A stretch of 35,672 nt of DNA, taken from the NCBI GenBank assembly GCA_002394365.1, contig DGTQ01000028.1, positions 1-35,672 on the forward strand. Direction: 5' to 3'. The stretch comes from Prevotellaceae bacterium UBA4332 (GTDB taxonomy: Bacteria; Bacteroidota; Bacteroidia; Bacteroidales; Bacteroidaceae). The translations under genes and the position numbers were made by a program. The number at the start of each line of letters is the position of its first letter. Positions within the stretch are counted from its first letter, which is position 1. Shown in pieces: positions 1 to 7,096 of the stretch. Under the pieces are notes generated by a model. That model was not told the origin of the DNA, made no database searches, and was given only the letters and a program-made list of their open reading frames with translations.

Positions 1-487
1 TGAAATCGTGAAGATGGTTCCTTTGAGCCGCGAATTTCTCGAAAGTGGCTTTTGTCCAATCATTCAGCTTGCCGTTCTCCTCAGTGAACTCATCGTATAT
101 TTCCCAGAAGGTCTTTTGGTGAATGAGGTCTTCACTTTTTGGATCTTCCACTTTTGTTCTTGATGTATATACATCCTTCAGTTGCTCTGTGGTCGGCATC
201 AACTCCTGCAGTTCGAATTCCTTGAATATATCCTGAATCAGAGTATAACTTCGTGTCAATTCAGCATTGATTTCCGAAGCAGAAACTTTCAACTTATTGG
301 TGCAACCATTTTTTACTCTTTGTTTAGTGGCATCCCACTTAGCGGCATCAATACGATAGGGCATCGTAAACTCAATACGTTGTCCAGAATAATTCACCCT
401 CATCCGGATAGGTACATTCTCAGTAATGGCCACACCGTTCTTCTTTCTCGCTTCAAGGGCAAAGATGATATTTCTCTTGATATTCAT
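1..487 (-). CDS. Tyrosine recombinase / integrase, N-terminal part (cut by window edge)
   Basis: I translated this by hand from the ATG at 487; the frame stays open to base 1, giving about 162 residues of a longer protein. The start MNIKRNIIFALEARKKNG, then RMRVNYSGQRIEF and AAKWDATKQRVK, matches the arm-type DNA-binding domain of Bacteroidota tyrosine integrases. The later part (LIHQKTFWEIYDEF onward) looks like the start of the SAM-like core-binding domain. The catalytic domain (R-H-R-Y) would lie outside the window, so activity cannot be judged. The likely role is integration and excision of the element that also carries the AbiE pair just upstream. The start codon lies only 18 bases beyond the toxin stop, so it may be read through from the same transcript. 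Family call fairly sure; element type unknown. Confidence 0.8.
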   Translation of the reverse strand, partial: MNIKRNIIFALEARKKNGVAITENVPIRMRVNYSGQRIEFTMPYRIDAAKWDATKQRVKNGCTNKLKVSASEINAELTRSYTLIQDIFKEFELQELMPTTEQLKDVYTSRTKVEDPKSEDLIHQKTFWEIYDEFTEENGKLNDWTKATFEKFAAQRNHLHDF

Positions 488-505
488 ATTGTTATGCTAT
501 TGAAA

Positions 506-1516
506 TCACTTTTGATATCCCAACTGTCTTATATGGTCATTCAAAACCTTAAGTTGCTCAATTAAGTCATTAAACGGAATGCTTTCTCCATAAATCATGT
601 GTAATCGCATCTGTTCGTAGTCTGAGCGCCATGCGTCTTTTACAGACTCAGGTGGCAGTATCGATATACTGGATGGGAAAAGCGTATCGTAATCAAATCC
701 ACGGAGTCCGATAAAAGTTTTGCGATGCTCTATTACTTGACGATACAGTTGTTCATCATTCAATGCACGTTCGGCAATCGGTGTTTGAAGAATCTGTCCG
801 ATGTCATACATGTGCCTTGACATTCTTTCAACTCTGATATTATCAGCAGATTTGCTGAATTCTTCATGTAGAAGGAATATCTTCTCCAAGAATGTTCGTT
901 CAGGGAGTACGGTTCTTACATTGAAGGTGTTCCTTTCCCAACGTGAATCGGGGAACACCTCATCAATGATAGGATTAAGCGTGACAACCTGTACAGGCTC
1001 ACTCATAGATCTGCCACTAACCTCGATACGAACCATGTTGCGGATATAGGGATTGGTCTCGAAGAGTGAAGGGTACTCGACTTCGATTATCTCAGGATCT
1101 GTGGTGGTTACGGAGGTGATGTTAACATGTATTTTGAACATACCTTCCGTAATTCCTTCTTCGATAAGCGCATCGTGAAGTTCATACTGCAACTTGTTTC
1201 TAACGAAGCTGCAGGCAGCGCGTCTCAGTTTGTCGCTAATCTGAGTCTTTGACAGAGTTCCGCCAAAGCCCAAATATTCGCGATCGATGCCAATATCAAT
1301 GTCTTCTGAGATTCTGTCTATCAGTTTCCAGCATTTACTCAGTGATGTGCCACCCTTGAAACTTGTGTGTTCAGCACTCGGGAGTTTGTATAGTGCAGCA
1401 AGAACCTGGCATATCCACCAATCTTTCTCAGCCAGGTTGACGTTGATACCCGTCTGAGCTGAAGCCTGTGTAAAAACAATCCTTTGCTGCTCCTGCGATA
1501 ATTCTATAAATTTCAT
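506..1516 (-). CDS. AbiEii/AbiGii-type nucleotidyltransferase toxin
   Basis: The protein is 336 residues from the chosen ATG. It has the nucleotidyltransferase signature of the AbiEii family: FKGGTSLSK (about 53-61) followed by SEDIDIGI (about 70-77), whose aspartates would bind metal. Further along is the typical ERTFLEKIFLLHEEF stretch. In characterised AbiE systems this protein is the toxin; some relatives transfer nucleotides onto tRNA. I chose the start at 1516 rather than the upstream ATG at 1543 because it makes an ATGA overlap with the upstream stop and has AAAGGAG a short distance before it, which fits translational coupling to the antitoxin. Its location beside an integrase fits a stabilising or anti-phage cargo. 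Length is normal; no damage seen. Confidence 0.86.
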   Translation of the reverse strand: MKFIELSQEQQRIVFTQASAQTGINVNLAEKDWWICQVLAALYKLPSAEHTSFKGGTSLSKCWKLIDRISEDIDIGIDREYLGFGGTLSKTQISDKLRRAACSFVRNKLQYELHDALIEEGITEGMFKIHVNITSVTTTDPEIIEVEYPSLFETNPYIRNMVRIEVSGRSMSEPVQVVTLNPIIDEVFPDSRWERNTFNVRTVLPERTFLEKIFLLHEEFSKSADNIRVERMSRHMYDIGQILQTPIAERALNDEQLYRQVIEHRKTFIGLRGFDYDTLFPSSISILPPESVKDAWRSDYEQMRLHMIYGESIPFNDLIEQLKVLNDHIRQLGYQK

Positions 1517-2118
1517 AGTGCTATAAGCTCCTTTCTCACCCATGCTGGTGCAAGTTTAATATCTTCGTTATAATCTTCTTCTGCCACATTTTTAATATGC
1601 TCTTTCAGAATCCGTTTCTGCTCATCGGTTATCTTACCTTCTCCAATCGCTCTCATAGCAGCAACAATACGCATCATTAAGTCAGAGCGGAAGCTGAGGG
1701 CTTTCAATTCCGAGGTGTGCTTGAACATGACGCCATGTCCTTTGCCGACACTTATTCTTCGAGGCGAGCCATCAGTAAGATAAACGGCGTTTGCTGGTAC
1801 TTGTGTACTCAGTCCAAGACTATTGAGAGCGTAGTCTCCTGTTGGAACAATACGTGAATGATCACGCTTTGCTATAGCCTGGGCAATATTGTCCAAGCTT
1901 GGCAACAGCATTCCAAGGCCAAGTTCTTTGTCGTACTTAGGCTTGTAATATATCCCGTGGGCCAGTCTTACGATAACATTACGTTCACATAGTCTGATTA
2001 GTGACTTCTTGATGGCCTCTGGCGTACCAAGCTCGGCATAGTCTGTGGAAAAAACTATTTTCCCTTCCGGTTCCGAACCGATGGCAGTCTCAATTCTTTT
2101 TGCTGTACTATCAACCAT
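1513..2118 (-). CDS. AbiEi-like antitoxin (DUF6088-type) with N-terminal winged helix
   Basis: The protein is 201 residues. The first 60 or so (MVDSTAKRIETAIG ... RLCERNVIVRLAHGIYYKP) have the pattern of a winged helix-turn-helix ending in the GIYY turn that is common in AbiEi-like antitoxins. The rest, including DYALNSLGLSTQVP and SVGKGHG, is the conserved DUF6088/AbiEi body. It lies directly before and overlaps the AbiEii toxin, the standard order. In known AbiE systems this protein neutralises the toxin and represses its own promoter by binding inverted repeats. Three such repeats lie immediately upstream here (2129-2183), which supports the same role. Confidence 0.85.
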   Translation of the reverse strand: MVDSTAKRIETAIGSEPEGKIVFSTDYAELGTPEAIKKSLIRLCERNVIVRLAHGIYYKPKYDKELGLGMLLPSLDNIAQAIAKRDHSRIVPTGDYALNSLGLSTQVPANAVYLTDGSPRRISVGKGHGVMFKHTSELKALSFRSDLMMRIVAAMRAIGEGKITDEQKRILKEHIKNVAEEDYNEDIKLAPAWVRKELIAL

Positions 2119-2128
2119 ACTAATTTGT

Positions 2129-2183
2129 ATTTTGGCACAAAATTATAATAAATTTGGGACAAAACAATGCTTTTGCACCAAAA
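2129..2183 (-). promoter_or_regulatory. AbiE promoter with three inverted-repeat operators
   Basis: Read on the minus strand there is a -7 box TAATTTTG (2145-2138) and, 19 bases upstream, ATTG (2168-2165) as a weak -33. Three inverted repeats of the form TTTTG-N3-CAAAA lie at 2129-2143 (six-base arms), 2152-2164 (four to five) and 2171-2183 (five). They cover the -7, the spacer and the region just beyond the -33, with centres 22 and 19 bases apart. This is the layout expected for cooperative repression by the AbiEi-like antitoxin. The repeats are seen; binding is inferred. Confidence 0.65.
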
Positions 2184-2486
2184 AGTTACTTATTTTAATG
2201 CTTATTTAACGTATAGGAGGCTAAAAGTCCTGTTTTCTGCGCAAAAAACAAGACTAATATACATGAATCAATGCAGAACAGTCGTTTGAACACCAAAATC
2301 TGAGAATACTAAGATATCATTCTTCTGGGTGTAAATTCAAAATCTACACCCAATTTTACACCCAAAAATTGCGATACGGAAAGATATTTTGTGATATCCT
2401 GATTTTGGGATAATTTTATAAACGGCTGACATACAGCCATTTGTGTATTTTATGATATTCCAAGAAACCATAAGTTAGAGAGCCTC
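2184..2486. other. Gene-free stretch between AbiE promoter and the tRNA-like end; short repeats only
   Basis: I see no credible gene here. It holds TACACCC twice in direct orientation (2345-2351, 2357-2363) and once inverted as GGGTGTA (2327-2333), plus a near-palindrome built on TGTTTT/AAAACA around TGCGCA (about 2232-2251). Short repeats beside an attachment end often serve as integrase arm sites, but that is a guess. Confidence 0.35.
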
Positions 2487-2496
2487 TCTCTCCGCA
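2487..2496 (+). other. Possible attachment-site remnant: 3' end of a tRNA-Ser
   Basis: TCTCTCCGCA here equals the last bases of the intact tRNA-Ser at 10758-10845 plus the following CA, and is followed at once by an intrinsic terminator, as the end of a tRNA gene would be. No tRNA body precedes it. Tyrosine integrases often use tRNA 3' ends, leaving an intact gene at one end of the element and a fragment at the other. The match is only 10 bases, so chance is possible. If right, the intact copy and other element end lie left of the window. Confidence 0.4.
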
Positions 2497-2526
2497 AAGG
2501 AAGTCAAAAAATGACTTCCTTTTTTT
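2497..2526 (+). terminator. Intrinsic terminator
   Basis: A perfect 10-bp stem, AAGGAAGTCA (2497-2506) with TGACTTCCTT (2512-2521), loop of five A, followed by a run of T to 2526. No gene ends just before it on this strand. It fits the terminator of a tRNA whose 3' end seems to lie at 2487-2496. Confidence 0.75.
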
Positions 2527-2554
2527 GTTTTCTCACAAAAAACCTATAACTTTG
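2524..2554 (+). promoter_or_regulatory. Consensus promoter abutting the start codon of the next gene
   Basis: TTTG (2524-2527), 19 bases, TAACTTTG (2547-2554) is a perfect Bacteroidota-type promoter. The ATG of the next gene is at 2560, so transcription would begin at or within a few bases of the start codon, implying a leaderless or nearly leaderless mRNA. The -33 overlaps the T run of the upstream terminator. Confidence 0.65.
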
Positions 2555-2559
2555 CATTC

Positions 2560-3237
2560 ATGACACAAAAAAGATTTCACAGACACTACCCTACCAAGGG
2601 TCCACAGCTCTATTGGATAATCTTCACCTACCTCGTCCTTGCATGGTTTTTCCCCATACTCGGCTGGCTTGCCCTCATCTGCATGATTGGGCCAGTACTC
2701 ACCTCCGTCTGGAAAGGCCGCTACTGGTGCGGCAACATCTGTCCTCGAGGCAACATGTACGACCGTCTGCTCTCCAAATACTCCCCCCACCGTCCCATTC
2801 CCCGCTTCGTGCGCACCTTCGGTTTCCGTCTGTTCATGGTGTTCTTCATCTTCGCCATGTTCGGTATCCAGATGTACTTCGCATGGGGCGACTGGGGAGC
2901 AATGGGCAGGGTATTCTGGAACATCATACTCCTCACCACCATCGTCGGCATAACCCTTTCCTTCATCTATGCCCCACGCACCTGGTGCAGCTTCTGCCCT
3001 ATGGGCACCCTCTCTTCGTGGGTAGCACCCAAGAACACACCCCTGCCCAAAGCATACAAGAGCATACACGTGAGCAACGACTGCGAAGAAAAATGCAAAC
3101 TCTGCGCCAGAGTATGCCCCATGCAGCTCGCGCCCTACACCAGCAGGGGCAACAGTTCAGGCTATCTGCACCCCGACTGCCTCAAATGCAGGAAGTGCGA
3201 AAAGGCATGTCCCACAAAGATTTGCGTAATGAAGTAA
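2560..3237 (+). CDS. Polyferredoxin-like 4Fe-4S membrane protein (NapH/YccM-like)
   Basis: The protein is 225 residues with hydrophobic segments at about 18-50, 88-105 and 115-137. Two short cysteine motifs follow membrane segments: CGNICPRG (about 57-64) and CSFCPMG (about 143-149), the arrangement in NapH/NosR/YccM-like proteins. The C-terminal region has two ferredoxin-type cluster motifs, CEEKCKLCARVCP (about 174-186) and CLKCRKCEKACP (about 207-218). The likely role is electron transfer at the inner membrane with clusters facing the cytoplasm. The partner is not evident: no reductase lies nearby. A Dabb gene follows by 26 bases. An exact family name needs a profile search. Confidence 0.8.
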   Translation: MTQKRFHRHYPTKGPQLYWIIFTYLVLAWFFPILGWLALICMIGPVLTSVWKGRYWCGNICPRGNMYDRLLSKYSPHRPIPRFVRTFGFRLFMVFFIFAMFGIQMYFAWGDWGAMGRVFWNIILLTTIVGITLSFIYAPRTWCSFCPMGTLSSWVAPKNTPLPKAYKSIHVSNDCEEKCKLCARVCPMQLAPYTSRGNSSGYLHPDCLKCRKCEKACPTKICVMK

Positions 3238-3263
3238 CATCTAAAAAAAACAAAGACAAATAT

Positions 3264-3578
3264 ATGGTTAAGCACATTATTTTATGGACTCTCAATCCAG
3301 AACTTTCAGAAACTGAGAAACAGCAGGTAAAGCAAGGCATAAAGTCTGGACTCGAAGGCTTGGCAGGCAAGGTGCCAGGCTTGGTCGAAGTAAAGGTGAA
3401 TATTGACGGACGTCTGGCATCATCCAATGCCGATGTGATGTTAGACAGCACACTCGAGAGCGAGGAAGCCCTCAAAGCCTACGCAACGCATCCCGAGCAC
3501 GTGAAAGTTGCTGACGAAAAGGTTCGTCCCTACACCGTTCAGCGTTCATGTCTGGATTACGAAATCCCCAACCCCTGA
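3264..3578 (+). CDS. Dabb-domain (stress-responsive alpha/beta barrel) protein
   Basis: The protein is 104 residues, starting at ATG 3264 (MVKHIILWTLNPEL). The frame is open far upstream, but that part overlaps the preceding gene in another frame and is not protein-like. The pattern VKHIILW ... VPGLVEVKVNID ... ADVMLDSTLESEEALKAYATHPEHVKV is typical of small dimeric Dabb ferredoxin-fold proteins, including the conserved YATHPEH stretch. Biochemical roles in this family vary and mostly are not known, so no reaction is assigned. It probably shares the transcript of the iron-sulphur membrane protein, 26 bases upstream. Confidence 0.85.
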   Translation: MVKHIILWTLNPELSETEKQQVKQGIKSGLEGLAGKVPGLVEVKVNIDGRLASSNADVMLDSTLESEEALKAYATHPEHVKVADEKVRPYTVQRSCLDYEIPNP

Positions 3579-3682
3579 TGGGGTAACGCCTATATACAAC
3601 TCTCATCTTGTGAGTTCATAAGTTAGAATATCACAAGTTTTTTGCGAAGAAATTAACAATCCCCTCCCCTTTTTTGTCTATA

Positions 3683-3772
3683 CACCTTGCTTAGCACCCT
3701 GATGCGGGTGCTAAGCAACCGCGTGCCCTTGCTAAGCAACCGCATGTCCTTGCTAAGCACCCATGTCTGGTA
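3683..3772. repeat. 21-bp tandem repeats with GCTAAGCAAC core
   Basis: Three units of exactly 21 bases begin at 3710, 3731 and 3752, each starting GCTAAGCA(A/C)C. They are preceded by an inverted copy, so that GCTTAGCACCC and GGGTGCTAAGC form an 11-bp hairpin. The same core and period recur at 10560-10622, on the other side of the restriction-like locus. No gene is seen between 3579 and 4061. Confidence 0.8.
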
Positions 3773-3809
3773 GCTTAGCTTCTCTCATAGGTAGCATAGC
3801 CTCCATTTC

Positions 3810-3872
3810 AAATTTGCTAGCAAATTCGTCAAATTAACTAGTAAATTCATTAAATTTGCTAGCAAATTCAAT
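3810..3872. repeat. 21-bp tandem palindromic repeats (AATTTGCTAGCAAATT type)
   Basis: Three consecutive 21-base units (3810-3830, 3831-3851, 3852-3872). Each holds a palindrome: AATTTGCTAGCAAATT in the first and third and the variant AATTAACTAGTAAATT in the second. Period and palindromic design match three other arrays in the window although the sequence differs. Confidence 0.8.
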
Positions 3873-4061
3873 GCAGAAGCAAAGCTACAGCATGGAGAGG
3901 CTTGGCAACGTTGTTTGAAAGCTAAGTTTCCGCAACCTATTTCAGGACACCCAACACTCTTTCCTCCATTCGCTTGGCGAAAACAAAACTTTTTCTTAAC
4001 TCTGCCTCACTAAGGTGAGTCAAGTTAGAATGCACTCGGCAGAAAAAATAAATGAATTTAT

Positions 4062-4092
4062 TTTGTTTTGCGCTCGTTTTTTGCTAACTTTG
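4062..4092 (+). promoter_or_regulatory. Consensus promoter of the restriction-like operon
   Basis: TTTG (4062-4065), 19 bases, TAACTTTG (4085-4092): a full match to the Bacteroidota vegetative promoter. Transcription should start near 4098, leaving a leader of about 330 bases before the first start codon at 4427. Confidence 0.75.
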
Positions 4093-4097
4093 CACCT

Positions 4098-4426
4098 AAT
4101 CACTGGCAAAGGCGGGGATTATGCCCTGCGACAAGGCTTTGGCGAAAGCCGCTGGCGAGAACATATTGGTAAAAAATAATTACGACATTAGCAGTTATTT
4201 GGAAGATATAGAAACCTGAGAAATTTCTAATCCAAATCAGAATAACGATAATTGTGTATGTCTGCGCTTATAGCGTGGACGTCACTTATCATTCTGATTG
4301 GGCGATTCTCAGGGCCTCTATATCTGGTAAGAGCGTACACGCTTTTATCGTGTATAGAGGTCTTGCAGTTTTATACAAGCCCAAGAGAATCCGATAGGTG
4401 CTTATTGTCTTAGTTATAAGCGCAAA
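4098..4426 (+). ncRNA. Highly structured leader RNA of the restriction-like operon (regulatory or functional ncRNA)
   Basis: The predicted transcript begins with two small hairpins: GCGGGG 4112-4117 with CCCTGC 4124-4129, and GGCTTT 4135-4140 with AAAGCC 4145-4150. Next is a 120-nt interrupted stem with about 44 pairs: 4205-4212/4317-4324, 4215-4222/4306-4313, 4232-4243/4291-4301 (one bulge), 4247-4251/4286-4290, 4254-4256/4283-4285 and 4260-4268/4272-4280. Then come a hairpin 4336-4341/4349-4354 and another at 4400-4405/4416-4421, six bases before the start codon. Two alternative pairings compete: 4315-4322 with 4353-4360 (8 bp, against the outer stem) and 4263-4272 with 4415-4424 (10 bp, tip of the long stem with the start-codon region). 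I do not recognise it as a named RNA family. Translation control of the operon is the simplest reading; a stand-alone RNA component is possible. Confidence 0.65.
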
Positions 4427-5437
4427 ATGCCCCAAAAAAGTAACCAGCCGTCAGAAGATGGCGGCAACCTCTCCTATGCAGACATAAGGGAGGACGACCT
4501 GCGTAATATCTCGAAGGAAGTGCTCGACACACTCCTGCGAGACCATACCACAGGCAAAAACATATTCTGGGCTACGCACGACTATGAAGAACTGGGCTCG
4601 GAATACAGCTACCATTCCCCCATTTTGCCTGAACTCATAACAGGCGAGAGAGGAATGGTAATAAGACCTCGTGTGCTCAAGAGCAAGGAGGAGCAGACGG
4701 GCAGAGCCAAGGGTATGGCTGAAGTCTTTACCCCCTCGTGGGTGTGCAATACACAGAACAATCTTGTGGATGAAGCGTGGTTTGGCAGAAAGAATGTATT
4801 CAACACAGTGGTTCATTCCACCCACACTTGGCGAGTGAACCACAACAGGATAGACTTTCCTGAAGGCAAGACGTGGAAGAACTATGTCAGGGCTACCCGC
4901 ATGGAGATTACTTGTGGCGAAGCCCCATACCTTGTGAGTCGCTATGACACCACTACTGGCAAACCCATTCCCCTTGAGCGTCGCATAGGCTTGCTCGACA
5001 GGAAACTCAGGGTGATAGGCGAGAATGTTGACAAAAGCACCGAGTGGCTCAAGTGGGCTCAGACAGCCTACATGAACACCTACGGCTACGAGTGGCAGGG
5101 CGACAATCTGCTTCTGGCACGCGAGGCTCTGCTGTGGAGCTTCATAGAATACTACCAGGCAAAATTTGGCAGACGACCACAAAAGAAATCCATGAAGTAC
5201 ATAGCCTACATCATTTCGTGGAACCTGTGGCAGATGGACGGATTGAAGGGCGTAGTGCCTGACAGTTGTCGAGACGGAGTGAAAGAAATGGAGCTCACCC
5301 TCTTTGGCGAACAGGAGAAGATGATACGCTGTGCTGGCTGTCAGCAAGACGACATCCACAAGCACAACGGCACCTACTGCCTTATACGTGATTGGGGCGC
5401 AGGAAAGAAAATCAGATTTATAGACCTTATAAAATAA
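4427..5437 (+). CDS. Restriction endonuclease subunit M-like protein
   Basis: The protein is 336 residues. It has an AEVFTPSWVCN motif (about 97-107) resembling the (N/E)xFTP stretch that precedes the SAM-binding core in type I and type IIG adenine methylases, but I find no NPPY catalytic motif and no clear motif I. The C-terminus holds CAGC followed by HKH and a later C (about 303-322), which could be a zinc site. Proteins of this size are often annotated as restriction subunit M in Bacteroidota beside an Eco57I-like methylase, as here, nine bases downstream. It may be a partner subunit or DNA-recognition protein, not a methylase on its own. First gene after the structured leader. Confidence 0.6.
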   Translation: MPQKSNQPSEDGGNLSYADIREDDLRNISKEVLDTLLRDHTTGKNIFWATHDYEELGSEYSYHSPILPELITGERGMVIRPRVLKSKEEQTGRAKGMAEVFTPSWVCNTQNNLVDEAWFGRKNVFNTVVHSTHTWRVNHNRIDFPEGKTWKNYVRATRMEITCGEAPYLVSRYDTTTGKPIPLERRIGLLDRKLRVIGENVDKSTEWLKWAQTAYMNTYGYEWQGDNLLLAREALLWSFIEYYQAKFGRRPQKKSMKYIAYIISWNLWQMDGLKGVVPDSCRDGVKEMELTLFGEQEKMIRCAGCQQDDIHKHNGTYCLIRDWGAGKKIRFIDLIK

Positions 5438-5445
5438 TATAGACT

Positions 5446-6948
5446 ATGGCAAACAATATCTACAACCCAGACGTGCTCAACTGCATAGCCAACCTAAGCA
5501 ATGACGAGGTGTTCACCCCTCCCGAACTGGCAAACAAGATGCTCGACCTCTTGCCGCAGGAACTCTTTCGCAGCCCTAAGACCACCTTCCTCGACCCCTT
5601 CACCAAGAGTGGAGTATTCCTCAGGGAGATAGTGAAGCGACTGGACCGCGGACTGGAACAGCAGATACCCGACCGTCAGGAGCGCATAGACCACATTCTG
5701 CATAAGCAGGTATTTGGCATAGCCTGCACAGAACTGACCTCCTTGCTCTCCCGTCGCTCGGTGTATTGCAGCAAGTTTGCCAATGGAAAGTACAGCATCT
5801 CAAAGTTTAATACAGAGGAAGGCAATATACTTTACCGAAACCTTAAGCACACATGGGTAAATGGCAAGTGTAAATATTGCGGAGCAAGCCAGAGCGTTTA
5901 CGATAGAGGTTCAGAGGCAGAGCAGTATGCCTATATGTTTATTCACACAGATAATCCAAATAAATTCTTCAATAATATGAAATTTGATGTCATAGTTGGT
6001 AATCCACCGTATCAGTTGAGTGATGGGGGAAATGCTGCGAGTGCGATACCACTGTACCAATTGTTTGTAGAACAAGCGATTAAAATAAAGCCTCAATATA
6101 TAAGTGTTATTATTCCTGCAAGATGGTATGCAGGAGGACGCGGACTTGAAACATTTAGGGAGATGATGCTAAATGATAGTAGAATCATGCACCTTACTGA
6201 TTATTCAGACAGTAGTGAATGTTTCCCAGGCGTCAATATTGCAGGAGGAGTATGTTATTTATTATGGAATAGGAATCACAATGGTGAATGTGTTGTGCGA
6301 AACGTCATAAGGAATGACGTATCAACCATAAGACGAAGTCTATCAGAGTATTCTATTTTTGTTCGTTCAAATACTGCAATAAATCTAATAAGGAAAATTC
6401 AGACAAGAACTTTCAAAAGCCTGTCCTCCATTGTTTATTCATCCAACCCTTTCGGATTTCGAACTTATGTTAGAGGTGAAGTTAATGAGTTTAGGGGAGC
6501 TACAAAACTTATTACAAGTGAGGGTTTTGGTTATGTAAAACGTGAAGAAATTTCTAAATGCAAAGAGGCAATAGATAAGTATAATGTAATACTGACACGT
6601 GCAATGTCTGGTGGTAATAAACCAGGCACAGATGGCAGGTATCAAATCATTCCTACTACTATGCGTGTAATGTTTCCTAATGAAATATGTGCGGAAACAT
6701 ACATTTGTATAGGTTCATTTGAATCTCAGCAAGAAGCAAAATGTCTGCAATCATATTTGTCAACAAAATTTGTCCGTTTTTTTATGCTTCAGGCAATGAC
6801 AGGTATAATGATTAATAAAGAATCATTTCAATTCGTCCCTCTCCAAGACTTTTCTCATCCTTGGACGGACGAGATGCTCTATAAGAAGTATGGGTTGACT
6901 GATGAGGAGATAGCATTTATAGAATCTATGATAAGACCAATGGAATAA
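5446..6948 (+). CDS. Eco57I-like N6-adenine DNA methyltransferase
   Basis: The protein is 500 residues. DEVFTPPELANKMLDLLP (about 20-37) leads into motif I, FLDPFTKSGVFL (about 48-59), which binds SAM. The catalytic NPPY motif is in VIVGNPPYQLSDGG (about 180-193), so an N6-adenine methylase is well supported. The second half probably carries target recognition. Base composition changes near 5800: the first part and last ~100 bases resemble the neighbouring genes, while the middle is clearly richer in A+T, as expected if the recognition part was swapped by recombination. It would protect host DNA from the helicase-nuclease encoded downstream. It could equally be part of a single restriction complex with the upstream protein. 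Confidence 0.82.
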   Translation: MANNIYNPDVLNCIANLSNDEVFTPPELANKMLDLLPQELFRSPKTTFLDPFTKSGVFLREIVKRLDRGLEQQIPDRQERIDHILHKQVFGIACTELTSLLSRRSVYCSKFANGKYSISKFNTEEGNILYRNLKHTWVNGKCKYCGASQSVYDRGSEAEQYAYMFIHTDNPNKFFNNMKFDVIVGNPPYQLSDGGNAASAIPLYQLFVEQAIKIKPQYISVIIPARWYAGGRGLETFREMMLNDSRIMHLTDYSDSSECFPGVNIAGGVCYLLWNRNHNGECVVRNVIRNDVSTIRRSLSEYSIFVRSNTAINLIRKIQTRTFKSLSSIVYSSNPFGFRTYVRGEVNEFRGATKLITSEGFGYVKREEISKCKEAIDKYNVILTRAMSGGNKPGTDGRYQIIPTTMRVMFPNEICAETYICIGSFESQQEAKCLQSYLSTKFVRFFMLQAMTGIMINKESFQFVPLQDFSHPWTDEMLYKKYGLTDEEIAFIESMIRPME

Positions 6949-7021
6949 AGAAAAAAACAACAAGGCGCTCTTTGACTTTTTGCGGAAAATTATCTCAAGA
7001 CGAAAGAAAATGCGGTCTGTA

Positions 7022-7091
7022 TTTGGTTGGATAAAGAAAATGTATTATCTTTGCAATCAAAAGTAATACAAGTGTAATACAAAGTAATACA
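7022..7091 (+). promoter_or_regulatory. Promoter and direct-repeat operator of the YafQ-type TA pair
   Basis: TTTG (7022-7025), 20 bases, TATCTTTG (7046-7053) gives a promoter inside the operon, so the toxin-antitoxin pair has its own transcription. GTAATACA occurs three times at 7063-7070, 7074-7081 and 7084-7091, spaced 11 and 10 bases, over the expected start of transcription. Direct repeats on one face of the helix are typical targets of ribbon-helix-helix antitoxins. Confidence 0.6.
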
Positions 7092-7096
7092 GAAAG

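Noticed and set aside
182..565. Plus-strand 127-codon frame at the left edge
   Set aside because: The opposite strand reads as the N-terminus of a tyrosine integrase with clear family motifs.
2613..3578. One continuous 321-codon frame joining the iron-sulphur and Dabb regions
   Set aside because: Only the last 104 codons are protein-like; the upstream part is an out-of-frame reading of the iron-sulphur gene.
4098..4426. Retron or group II intron as explanation for the structured leader
   Set aside because: No reverse transcriptase gene is present nearby and I see no intron domain V-like hairpin or splice-type ends.
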